Source of the DNA: Planctomicrobium piriforme
Lineage (GTDB): Bacteria; Planctomycetota; Planctomycetia; Pirellulales; PNKZ01
NCBI GenBank assembly: GCA_945877965.1
Contig: CAMCTH010000221.1
Location: 1 to 7,497, forward strand
DNA length: 7,497 nt
Reading direction: 5' to 3'
The notes under the pieces are model-generated. The model saw only the letters and a program-made list of their open reading frames with translations. It ran no database searches and was not told where the DNA came from. The position numbers were made by a program, and so were the translations under genes. This document shows positions 1 through 5,388 of this stretch, piece after piece; position 1 is the first letter of the stretch; each line of letters opens with the position of its first letter.

Positions 1-129
1 ATGCGACACCTCCTGGTTACTGCGCCTGCCGGGATCGTGGCTCAATCACCAATCAATCCGCAGAACGCTCAGCCAGAACATGGTGTAGCAGCTCAATCGA
101 AAATGCGCCAGCCTGCCAGGGCTTCCCAG
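1..129 (-). promoter_or_regulatory. Intergenic edge with a strong ribosome binding site for a gene outside the window
   Basis: On the minus strand positions 14 to 8 read AGGAGGT, a perfect Shine-Dalgarno sequence, followed by five bases and then AT at positions 2-1. If the next base outside the window is G, an ATG start lies at ideal spacing. This would make a sixth member of the minus-strand operon, about 125 bp after the stop of the 192-aa gene. Nothing else is recognisable in the stretch. A plus-strand frame from base 1 to 168 is open but overlaps the minus-strand gene and has no visible support. Confidence 0.4.
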
Positions 130-708
130 CTATGCGCGCTGGCCGTGGCTTGCGGAAGCGGGAATTGAAAACGGTTCGTTCGTATTCCGGCTGATGTTCA
201 TCGATTTGCAGAACACTTCCAGCCGATTGCCCGACAGACGACTTAATCCGCCGGCCGGTACGGCCGGAATCTTCAAGCTCCACAAGATTGCGAGGTCGGT
301 CATCGTGAACGCGACGGCCACGCGGTCGACGACGTCCTCGATCATCTCTGCCGTTCGGCCGTCATAGAAAACCGAGCTGAACGACCACATCGACCGACGA
401 ACGCTGCTTTGATTTGCCACGAGTTGGAAGGGCGGTGCATCTGACTGCCGACGTAATGCCCAAACGATCGAGTCGGCTGACTTCAACACGGGATTGATCT
501 CGACGGCACCCCGTCCGTCCAGACAAACTACGCCGCTTTCGATCAAGACCTTTTCATCAAACTGCGCCTGCAAGTTGTTTAACAACGCCGTCAGATCGGG
601 CGGCAACCGGAAAAACGACGGGTCGCACGGTAGTCCCTTCCATGGGCCGGAGAAGGTGACGGGCAAGCCGGCGGCGGCGACGGATTCGTAAACTTTTTCG
701 ACCGACAT
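130..708 (-). CDS. Hypothetical protein, 192 aa, fifth gene of the minus-strand operon
   Basis: I do not recognise this protein and assign no function. It starts at ATG 708, nine bases after the TAG of the upstream gene; the AGGAG ribosome binding site overlaps that stop codon, which supports both the start and translational coupling. Visible features are a Gly/Pro/Phe-rich N-terminal part (about residues 14-40), a middle section rich in short hydrophobic strands with a VVCLDGRG turn (about 60-67), and a more helical C-terminal half (about 118-147). The last 20 residues look disordered. There is no signal peptide or membrane segment, so it should be cytoplasmic. The mixed alpha/beta look suggests a small globular protein. 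Its tight spacing after the 368-aa gene implies a shared role. Confidence 0.72.
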   Translation of the reverse strand: MSVEKVYESVAAAGLPVTFSGPWKGLPCDPSFFRLPPDLTALLNNLQAQFDEKVLIESGVVCLDGRGAVEINPVLKSADSIVWALRRQSDAPPFQLVANQSSVRRSMWSFSSVFYDGRTAEMIEDVVDRVAVAFTMTDLAILWSLKIPAVPAGGLSRLSGNRLEVFCKSMNISRNTNEPFSIPASASHGQRA

Positions 709-717
709 CTTTGACTC

Positions 718-1824
718 CTACACGGCTGCGGCGACCAAGCACTCGTTCAATTCCACCGACTTGTATTCATCCAGGCCCTCGAAGGTGATGCACTCACTCG
801 CATCGACGAACGGCACGAGCGTCTTCTCGACGATCGCGACAGTCACGGTGGTGACTGCGTCGTTCGATTCAACTATGGACCCGGCGAGCGGCTTGGAGTT
901 CCAGCGCAGTTGTGCCAACGGCGATTCGGCCGCCCGGCATGCCCCCGCTTTCTGCATGGCCTGTTGCTGATAACGGCCGAGCTCTTGTTCGGCTTGCCGT
1001 CGCAAGGCAGCGCGGCTTGCTCGAGCGTCGGCTTTGCGCTGTTTCTCGTGGAGTCGGATGGCGGTGAACTCGGCCGCCTGTTCCACCCGCATCTTGCCCA
1101 GTTCGAAGCGATCGCGGGCTTCCGCGCAGCGTTGCGCGAGTTTCTGCTCGGCCAGCGCCAGTCGCTTCTCAGCCGCGATGAGATTGATGTTCGTCTTGAT
1201 AAAGAACATGCGGGTCTTATCCGTGTCGACCGACATCTCGGCGGCGACGTCCATCTTTTGACCCAAAGTGAGCTTCTGCTGAAACAGCCGATCGGCTTCA
1301 TCCAGACAAATGCCGTCCAGCATGTCGAGCATGCCGCGGACGGCGACCGGGCCGGCCATGATCGCCAACTTCAACTTGGAGGCAAACCGCAGATCACCGG
1401 TCTTGCTTTCTCGGTTGACGATCTGATGAGCCAGCCAGCTGGTTGCCTGCCGTTGGTGGCGTGCATCAAAGAAGAGCGCTTCCCACGTCTGCAGAACGGC
1501 GATGTCGATGCCGCTACGCGCGTGCATCTCGTCGTACGACATATCGGCCAGAATCATCAGCTTTAGCGGAGCGATCTTTTCTTGGTCGTCATTCAACCGC
1601 TCGGCAGCGGCGATCGTCGGGAAGGCGGACGAAGCGCGTTCGGCCCCACGGCCGTCCTGGGATTGAAGGCGCCGATACTTGACGAAGTTGAGCAGTGTCT
1701 CATCGCCCATCGCCGCCGAGGGCATCCCCGGCGGGATGCCCATGTTGATCGCCGTCTCGACCCGCCATGCCGGACCTTTCAAACCGCGCTGACAGCGAGC
1801 AAACTCTTCGGGAGTGAACGTCAT
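718..1824 (-). CDS. Hypothetical protein, 368 aa, helix-turn-helix-like segment plus long charged helix
   Basis: No family is recognised with confidence. It starts at ATG 1824, preceded by AGGAG eight bases upstream, in the 22-bp gap after the 148-aa gene. Residues about 86-122 (around MSYDEMHARSGIDIAVLQTW) have the spacing of a helix-turn-helix, with a short helix, a Gly turn and a second helix, followed by an aromatic WEALFFDAR stretch. Residues about 145-200 are helical. About 215-295 form a long Ala/Arg/Glu/Lys/Gln-rich helix, probably coiled coil. The C-terminal 60 residues become beta-like and acidic. No signal peptide or membrane span is visible. A DNA-binding or scaffold role is possible: the helix-turn-helix position followed by a long helix recalls small terminase-like or recruiter proteins, but that is only a shape resemblance. 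Confidence 0.8.
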   Translation of the reverse strand: MTFTPEEFARCQRGLKGPAWRVETAINMGIPPGMPSAAMGDETLLNFVKYRRLQSQDGRGAERASSAFPTIAAAERLNDDQEKIAPLKLMILADMSYDEMHARSGIDIAVLQTWEALFFDARHQRQATSWLAHQIVNRESKTGDLRFASKLKLAIMAGPVAVRGMLDMLDGICLDEADRLFQQKLTLGQKMDVAAEMSVDTDKTRMFFIKTNINLIAAEKRLALAEQKLAQRCAEARDRFELGKMRVEQAAEFTAIRLHEKQRKADARASRAALRRQAEQELGRYQQQAMQKAGACRAAESPLAQLRWNSKPLAGSIVESNDAVTTVTVAIVEKTLVPFVDASECITFEGLDEYKSVELNECLVAAAV

Positions 1825-1846
1825 TTGAGTAACTCCTGGCGAATTG

Positions 1847-2293
1847 TTAGTCCATCGGTGCGGTCGCCGGCGGCGACGCCGACGGTCTCTCGATCAAGCA
1901 CTTCGACGCAGTGCGCCAGCCTCGAATTTCGTGCCCCTTGCGATAGAGGCCCAGCGGCCGGAGTTCGGCATCGAGCCGCTGCCGGGCCGCTTTGGAATGT
2001 TGTCGTAGGATCCGGCGAACGGTGCCCAGCCGTACCCGCTCCGCCCGTGTCTGTTGCAACTGCGCTAGTCGTTCTCGCACTCGGCCAATGAGATCGTCGT
2101 CGACGCCGAGATAGACGGCGACTTGTCTCCCGTTGCTTCGGCAAGCCAGTTTGTAGTAGGGGCCGAGCCGGCGACCGCCGCGGTTTCGGTACGTCGTGAC
2201 GACGGCGCCTTGCTCGGCCAGTATGTTGTGGTGAACGGCGAAAAAGCGTTCCACCGCAATTCGGCGTTGGTCAACGGAATCTCTGATTTCCAC
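1847..2293 (-). CDS. Small basic protein, DUF6788-like, 148 aa
   Basis: The start is GTG at 2293, with GAGG about nine bases upstream inside the 16-bp gap after the 134-aa gene. Residues about 31-80 carry a TYRNRGGRRLGPYYKL stretch, then RSNGRQVAVYLG and a helical RVRERLAQLQQTR. The order (Gly and aromatic Tyr-Tyr, basic hairpin with G-R/K, YLG/YVP-like strand, helix) resembles the DUF6788 family, small proteins commonly found next to transposases and other mobile genes. The middle (about 83-125) is very rich in Arg, followed by a conserved-looking GLYRKGHEIRGW segment. The tail (136-148) is Pro/Ala/Ser-rich. Nucleic-acid binding is a reasonable inference from charge and family resemblance, but the assignment was made by eye. 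It lies third in the operon. Confidence 0.75.
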   Translation of the reverse strand: MEIRDSVDQRRIAVERFFAVHHNILAEQGAVVTTYRNRGGRRLGPYYKLACRSNGRQVAVYLGVDDDLIGRVRERLAQLQQTRAERVRLGTVRRILRQHSKAARQRLDAELRPLGLYRKGHEIRGWRTASKCLIERPSASPPATAPMD

Positions 2294-2309
2294 TTTCGAT
2301 TACCTCGCT

Positions 2310-2714
2310 TTAGATCCCCGGCGGTCCCATCATCGGGGAAAACCGCGGAAACGACGGCAGCTTGCGGAGCCGCATGAGCGCGTTCAGGGCCGAGTTCTTC
2401 GCGCCGAGCAACTTCAAGTAACGCGACAGGGCTTGTTCACGCTGCTCGCGATCGGCCGCGCACTGCGTTTGGGCGAGGTCCATCTGGCGGCCGATCTCGA
2501 AGTGGTTGAGCACCTCTTCGGCCAACAGGAAGACGAAACTTGCGCCCATGCTTCGTTCCAGGGCGTTGGGCGCGCTGAGCACCAACTCGCTGTAGGCGGG
2601 CTCGACGATCGTCTCCAAGGCGATTTTGACCGACACGGGCAACAAGTCATAATTTACGTTTTCCGGCATGAAATAAGGGCGAACCGAATCCTTCGGATCT
2701 TCGGTGGTCTGCAT
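2310..2714 (-). CDS. Hypothetical helical protein, 134 aa, second gene of the operon
   Basis: No known family is recognised. It starts at ATG 2714 with GAGGA a few bases upstream, 54 bp after the stop of the winged-helix gene. The N-terminal 20 residues contain a short VRPYFMPENV motif. Residues about 25-80 are amphipathic helices with the patterns LPVSVKIALETIVEPAY and ALERSMGASFVFLLAEEVL. Residues about 85-117 form another charged helix with the RYLKLLGAKNSALNALMRLR pattern. The tail is Pro/Met-rich (SPMMGPPGI). The FVFLLAEEVL stretch is hydrophobic but too short and too charged at its ends for a confident transmembrane span. It is probably a small soluble all-alpha protein that forms oligomers or partners another operon product. 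Confidence 0.75.
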   Translation of the reverse strand: MQTTEDPKDSVRPYFMPENVNYDLLPVSVKIALETIVEPAYSELVLSAPNALERSMGASFVFLLAEEVLNHFEIGRQMDLAQTQCAADREQREQALSRYLKLLGAKNSALNALMRLRKLPSFPRFSPMMGPPGI

Positions 2715-2768
2715 TTTTGATCCTCACAATATCAATGGGAATGTTGGCGCGGGACGGCCGAGTCGCCG

Positions 2769-3821
2769 TCAGCCGTTTTCATCGTCGTCCAATGTCGCCG
2801 GCGGGACTACGGACGATTTTTGGCATAATTGCGCCAAGCGTTCGAGCCGTAAGCGATATCCCTTGCGTGGACGGCTCTCGATGAGCTCTTGAACGGAAGC
2901 GGGCAGCTTCTTAAACAGGCGATCGATTCGTTCGCCCAGGAACAGGGGATCTTCGGCGAGATTCGTGGAAGAGACCCATGCTCCCGGCGTCTCTAACAAA
3001 GCCTGCACGAAATGAATGAGCTGAAGATCCACGACGTACCGTCGCCCGAAGACGATGATGCATGAATCCTCGCGATCGACCTGAACGGCCGTCTCCGGTG
3101 TGACGGGCGTCAACGGCGGCGTCGTTCCTTCGATTTCCTGCGGCACGTACTCCAGCAACATTTCGATCAACTGCATCATGGCCGGATACTGAGGCGGCTC
3201 TTCCAAGACAAGATCGAGCAGTTGCCGTGTGAAGGGATTGCGAACGACGAATCCGGGATACGGGATCGATCGAATGCGAACGTACCCCGGGGGCAGCACG
3301 GCTACCTCATATCCGTCGAGGTGTCGACGAATTTCTAACTGATGCGCGGGAGCGTCCACGATCTGACGAGGATCCAAGGCGTACTGCACAGTCAATTGCA
3401 GTAACCGCGTCGGGCTCGGACGCGGTTTTCGCAACTCCGCGTAAAGCTCTAACAAGACCCGGTCTGCGGCGGCGAAATACTCGAAAACATCTTGCCGGCT
3501 CGTGCACTTGAGCGACTGCAGATGTTCGATGAGTTGATCTAGATAGGCGGCTACCCGCTCGGCGTCGGATTCGGCATCCGCCGTGATCCGACGAACGAGT
3601 TCGTCGAGAACGGAATCGGTGACTTCCGATATCGGTATCTGCAAAAGCACTGCGAGAGAAGCGCGAACCGAATCTTGATCGACCGCTGTCGGAACTACAT
3701 GCGGTTCCAGTCTTGATTCCGACGGTTCGCGGCGCCGTCGTCGAGTTATGGCTTCGAGCACGATCTGCTGGAACGTCGACGACTCGTCGACATTCAAACT
3801 ACGGTCTTCATCCTGACTCAC
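2769..3821 (-). CDS. Protein with C-terminal OmpR/PhoB-like winged-helix domain, 350 aa, first firm gene of the operon
   Basis: The frame is open to 4091, but the start is best placed at GTG 3821: AGGAAAGGA lies seven bases upstream, and the residues before it look non-coding. Residues about 10-60 are acidic and basic linker with an Arg cluster (27-31). About 60-160 are helical. About 165-200 have a beta-like part with PPGYVRIRS and PYPGFVVRNPFTRQLLDLV. The C-terminal domain (about 250-327) reads as a winged helix: strands around IIVFGRRYVV, a helix, a LAEDPLFLGERIDRLFKKLP recognition region, and the wing signature ESRPRKGYRLRL, close to the GKGYRL ending of response-regulator output domains. 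There is no receiver domain in the N-terminal part, so it is not a standard two-component regulator. A regulator of the operon is likely by inference. No signal peptide is seen. Confidence 0.82.
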   Translation of the reverse strand: MSQDEDRSLNVDESSTFQQIVLEAITRRRRREPSESRLEPHVVPTAVDQDSVRASLAVLLQIPISEVTDSVLDELVRRITADAESDAERVAAYLDQLIEHLQSLKCTSRQDVFEYFAAADRVLLELYAELRKPRPSPTRLLQLTVQYALDPRQIVDAPAHQLEIRRHLDGYEVAVLPPGYVRIRSIPYPGFVVRNPFTRQLLDLVLEEPPQYPAMMQLIEMLLEYVPQEIEGTTPPLTPVTPETAVQVDREDSCIIVFGRRYVVDLQLIHFVQALLETPGAWVSSTNLAEDPLFLGERIDRLFKKLPASVQELIESRPRKGYRLRLERLAQLCQKSSVVPPATLDDDENG

Positions 3822-3930
3822 AATCGATTCCTTTCCTGAATAGACAAGTGGGCTGAAGCGGCCCCGTGTAGCCCACCACGGCACTGCGAACGACATGCAC
3901 GGTGCATCGTCTCGTCGCGCGGCCCGTTCG
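3822..3930 (-). promoter_or_regulatory. 5' leader of the minus-strand operon with two strong dyads
   Basis: This stretch precedes the winged-helix gene. It holds the ribosome binding site (AGGAAAGGA at 3837-3829), a perfect 7-bp inverted repeat (GTGGGCT at 3848-3854 with AGCCCAC at 3870-3876, 15-base loop), and a 13-bp dyad ATGCAC-G-GTGCAT at 3895-3907. A third, weaker hairpin (CGTTCG/CGAATG, 3925-3940, one wobble pair) sits across the stop codon of the 90-aa candidate. The first can fold as an mRNA hairpin just upstream of the ribosome binding site. The second has the look of a repressor operator. No convincing minus-strand -10/-35 pair was found here. Confidence 0.4.
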
Positions 3931-4203
3931 CTAACGAATGATCCGGCGCAGCCTCGCGGAATCAAAAAGCGCCCCACGCGGCCGCTCTTCCTGGGCGCGA
4001 GTCGCCGCAAGTTGTTGATTGGTAATAGCTTGCTGCATTTCCAAGATTTCCAGGAATATGCGCCCCCCCACCGCAGGCTGGGAGAAGACACTTGGGGCGA
4101 TCGTCGCGGGGTCTCGGTGGCGTGGGCGGGTCAAAGTCGAAAAGTTCAGGCCTCTCTCCCGTGATACTACACCTTGTGACATCTGCTTGATCTGGGGCGG
4201 CAA
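3931..4203 (-). CDS. Candidate small hypothetical protein, 90 aa, upstream of the winged-helix gene
   Basis: An open frame starts at TTG 4203, or more plausibly at ATG 4182 (83 aa), and ends at TAG 3931-3933. No good ribosome binding site is visible for either start. The C-terminal half (from about residue 46, VGGRIFLEILEMQQAI) looks like a real amphipathic helix, followed by an AATRAQEERPRGALFD stretch. The N-terminal half is less convincing. A run of seven G on the coding strand (4069-4063) lies between the halves. The overlapping frame upstream of that run also reads protein-like (PELFDFDPP), so a frameshift, or a gene that is real only in part, is possible. If real, it would be the first gene of the operon, 109 bp before the winged-helix gene. 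No function is proposed. Confidence 0.35.
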   Translation of the reverse strand: MPPQIKQMSQGVVSRERGLNFSTLTRPRHRDPATIAPSVFSQPAVGGRIFLEILEMQQAITNQQLAATRAQEERPRGALFDSARLRRIIR

Positions 4204-4225
4204 CTGCTCGTTCCGACCTAGATGA

Positions 4226-4270
4226 ACGGCGTGGTATAATTCCCCTTATGGAAACCGTCAGCCACACCGT
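4226..4270. promoter_or_regulatory. Inverted repeat bracketing the antitoxin promoter and start codon (putative operator)
   Basis: ACGGCGTGG (4226-4234) and CCACACCGT (4262-4270) pair at eight of nine positions; the one mismatch is C4230/A4266. The arms flank the -10 box and the ATG of the antitoxin. Type II toxin-antitoxin complexes normally bind such dyads over their own promoter and repress it, so an autoregulatory operator is the natural reading. The right arm is inside the coding sequence, so it is constrained by two functions. Confidence 0.45.
4232..4240 (+). promoter_or_regulatory. Extended -10 promoter of the toxin-antitoxin pair
   Basis: The sequence TGGTATAAT has a consensus -10 hexamer (4235-4240) and the TG extension. 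The -35 region (TTCCGA, 4211-4216, 18-bp spacing) is poor, which an extended -10 can tolerate. The hexamer ends seven bases before the ATG at 4248, so transcription should start at or within a base or two of the start codon. No Shine-Dalgarno could then be present in the message. Confidence 0.7.
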
Positions 4271-4511
4271 CGGCATGCTGCAGCCCGCCCTTCGTCAGGC
4301 GATGGAGACGCTCGTCGGCCATCCGCTCGCCGCAAACCAGAAGCTGGTAATCCAAGTGCTGGGGGTCGACGCGATGCCGGAATCCGGGCCCGTTTCCGTC
4401 GACGCGAAACTTCCCGCTTGGTGCGGCGTGTTCACCGATCTGACCGCCGAGGAAGACGAGGCGCTGACGGCGTCGATTGCGGGCCGAACCGAATCCCGCC
4501 TACCGTCATGA
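4248..4511 (+). CDS. VapB-like antitoxin of a type II toxin-antitoxin pair, 87 aa
   Basis: This small acidic protein lies directly upstream of a PIN-domain toxin and overlaps it by ATGA (stop 4509-4511, toxin ATG 4508). By position it is the antitoxin that binds and neutralises the toxin, and the complex would repress the shared promoter. Residues about 9-40 (LQPALRQAMETLVGHPL then KLVIQVLGVD) look like a small helix-strand N-terminal domain. Residues about 55-85 (LPAWCGVFTDLTAEEDEAL to the Arg-containing end) fit the C-terminal toxin-binding pattern of planctomycete and cyanobacterial PIN partners: LP-W, then L-x(3)-E, I and R residues. No ribbon-helix-helix or AbrB motif is obvious. It starts at the ATG just after the -10 box and is probably translated from a leaderless message. 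Confidence 0.75.
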   Translation: METVSHTVGMLQPALRQAMETLVGHPLAANQKLVIQVLGVDAMPESGPVSVDAKLPAWCGVFTDLTAEEDEALTASIAGRTESRLPS

Positions 4512-4927
4512 AACCCTGCGTCGTCGACACGGACACGCTCTCCGAGATTCTCAAACAGAAGAATCCCCAGGTATTGGCGCACGCCGAGGCGTACTTTCAG
4601 CAATTCGGTACGTTCGTTTTTTCTGCGATCACTTGGTACGAGATCGTCCGGGGTCTGCGGGCCTCGAGAGCCACGACGAAGCTAACGCGATTCGAAGAAT
4701 TTTCAAGTCGCTCTCTGGTCTTGCCGGTCACGCCCCGGGTGCTCGACTTGGCGGCCGATCTTTGGGTCGCCGGCCAGGGACGGCGGCCTCGTAGTTACGA
4801 TGCCGATTTACTGATCGCGGCGACCGCCTTGGAACAAAGCGCCGTTTTGGTCACCGGTAACGTCCGTCATTTCGAATGGATGCCCGGACTCCGTGTGTCG
4901 GATTGGCGAGAGCCGACGTCGAGTTGA
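4508..4927 (+). CDS. vapC: VapC-like PIN-domain ribonuclease toxin, 139 aa
   Basis: PIN-domain toxins are metal-dependent ribonucleases that cut tRNA or rRNA to halt translation. The expected acidic residues are present: D7 in CVVDTDTLSEIL, E45 in ITWYEIVRGL, and D98 in SYDADLLIAATAL. The final motif is VTGNVRHFEW with N118 and H121 where many relatives have N and D; this variation is common in the family. The length matches normal VapC. I chose ATG 4508 rather than the longer in-frame start at 4418 because the protein then begins with the usual hydrophobic strand before the first Asp and overlaps the antitoxin by four bases, as these pairs do. All key residues are intact, so the toxin looks active. 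Its RNA target cannot be read from the sequence. Confidence 0.92.
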   Translation: MKPCVVDTDTLSEILKQKNPQVLAHAEAYFQQFGTFVFSAITWYEIVRGLRASRATTKLTRFEEFSSRSLVLPVTPRVLDLAADLWVAGQGRRPRSYDADLLIAATALEQSAVLVTGNVRHFEWMPGLRVSDWREPTSS

Positions 4928-4944
4928 CGATCTCGCGAGGTCGT
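4927..4944. repeat. 18-bp near-perfect palindrome directly after the toxin stop codon
   Basis: ACGATCTCGCGAGGTCGT is self-complementary except for one T/G pair at the fifth position from each end. It begins on the last base of the toxin TGA. There is no T-run after it, so it is not a normal intrinsic terminator; it could be an mRNA 3' stabilising stem or a protein-binding site. Confidence 0.5.
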
Positions 4945-5388
4945 ACCATAAGCATGCGGTCTGTGTGCTGGACCAGCGAATCCTTCGTGGACGTTTGTAA
5001 ACTGTCGTGACCGCTACCATCCGACCAATGCGCATGGTGAAGTTGCGTAGCGGAGTCCGTATTATCGAAGAACGGGCTCCACTTACGGCCAGAAGCCGAC
5101 GGCACGAAGATCGGTGGATCAGCACACCCAAGTGGGGAACCGTCACGCAGATCTCCGCCGATCGTTTCCTCGTGAAACACGGTTTCCTCAAAGGCGAGTC
5201 CCCGCTAAAGACTCCGGAATCCGGCGAGCAGCTCATCTCCGAAACCGAAAAATGAAGGCGCACTGCCAAGTGCCGACCGCAGGGGAGCGATGCGCTTCAA
5301 GGGGAGCAGAGTAACATGAATCTGGCGTTTTCCTGCCTCTCATTCTTTTGCCGATAGAGCCCACATCCCCACCGTCCCCAACTCACCC
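4945..5388. other. Intergenic region, about 440 bp, no convincing gene
   Basis: No gene is convincing here. A plus-strand frame 5007-5255 (82 aa from GTG, or 75 aa from ATG 5028) is open, contains KLRSGVRIIEERAP and ends in SETEK, but it has no ribosome binding site and no recognisable motif. It may be a degraded gene or noise. A minus-strand frame over 4808-5269 overlaps the toxin and is Ser/Arg/Thr-rich, so I discount it. The last 50 bases before the esterase are C-rich and lack a Shine-Dalgarno. No clear -10 box was found. Confidence 0.5.

Noticed and set aside
1..168. Plus-strand frame from the first base (55 aa)
   Set aside because: It overlaps the 3' end of the minus-strand 192-aa gene and its start coincides by chance with the window edge; the minus-strand Shine-Dalgarno reading is better.
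910..1566. Plus-strand open frame of 218 aa
   Set aside because: It lies wholly antisense to the 368-aa minus-strand gene, which has a ribosome binding site and operon spacing; the translation has no recognisable motif.
1582..2091. Plus-strand open frame of 169 aa
   Set aside because: It spans antisense to two minus-strand genes and their gap, is Arg/Pro/Ser-rich, and is typical of a GC-rich shadow frame.
4040..4056. Short direct repeat ATTTCCA-AG-ATTTCCA
   Set aside because: Two copies of seven bases are explained by a repeated codon pattern in the 90-aa frame and are too short to mean anything alone.
3822..4091. Upstream extension of the winged-helix gene to 440 aa
   Set aside because: The extra 90 residues look non-coding, and the GTG at 3821 has an excellent AGGAAAGGA site; the extension overlaps the better-looking 90-aa frame.
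4808..5269. Minus-strand open frame of 153 aa
   Set aside because: It overlaps the end of the toxin gene, is Ser/Arg/Thr-rich and has no ribosome binding site.
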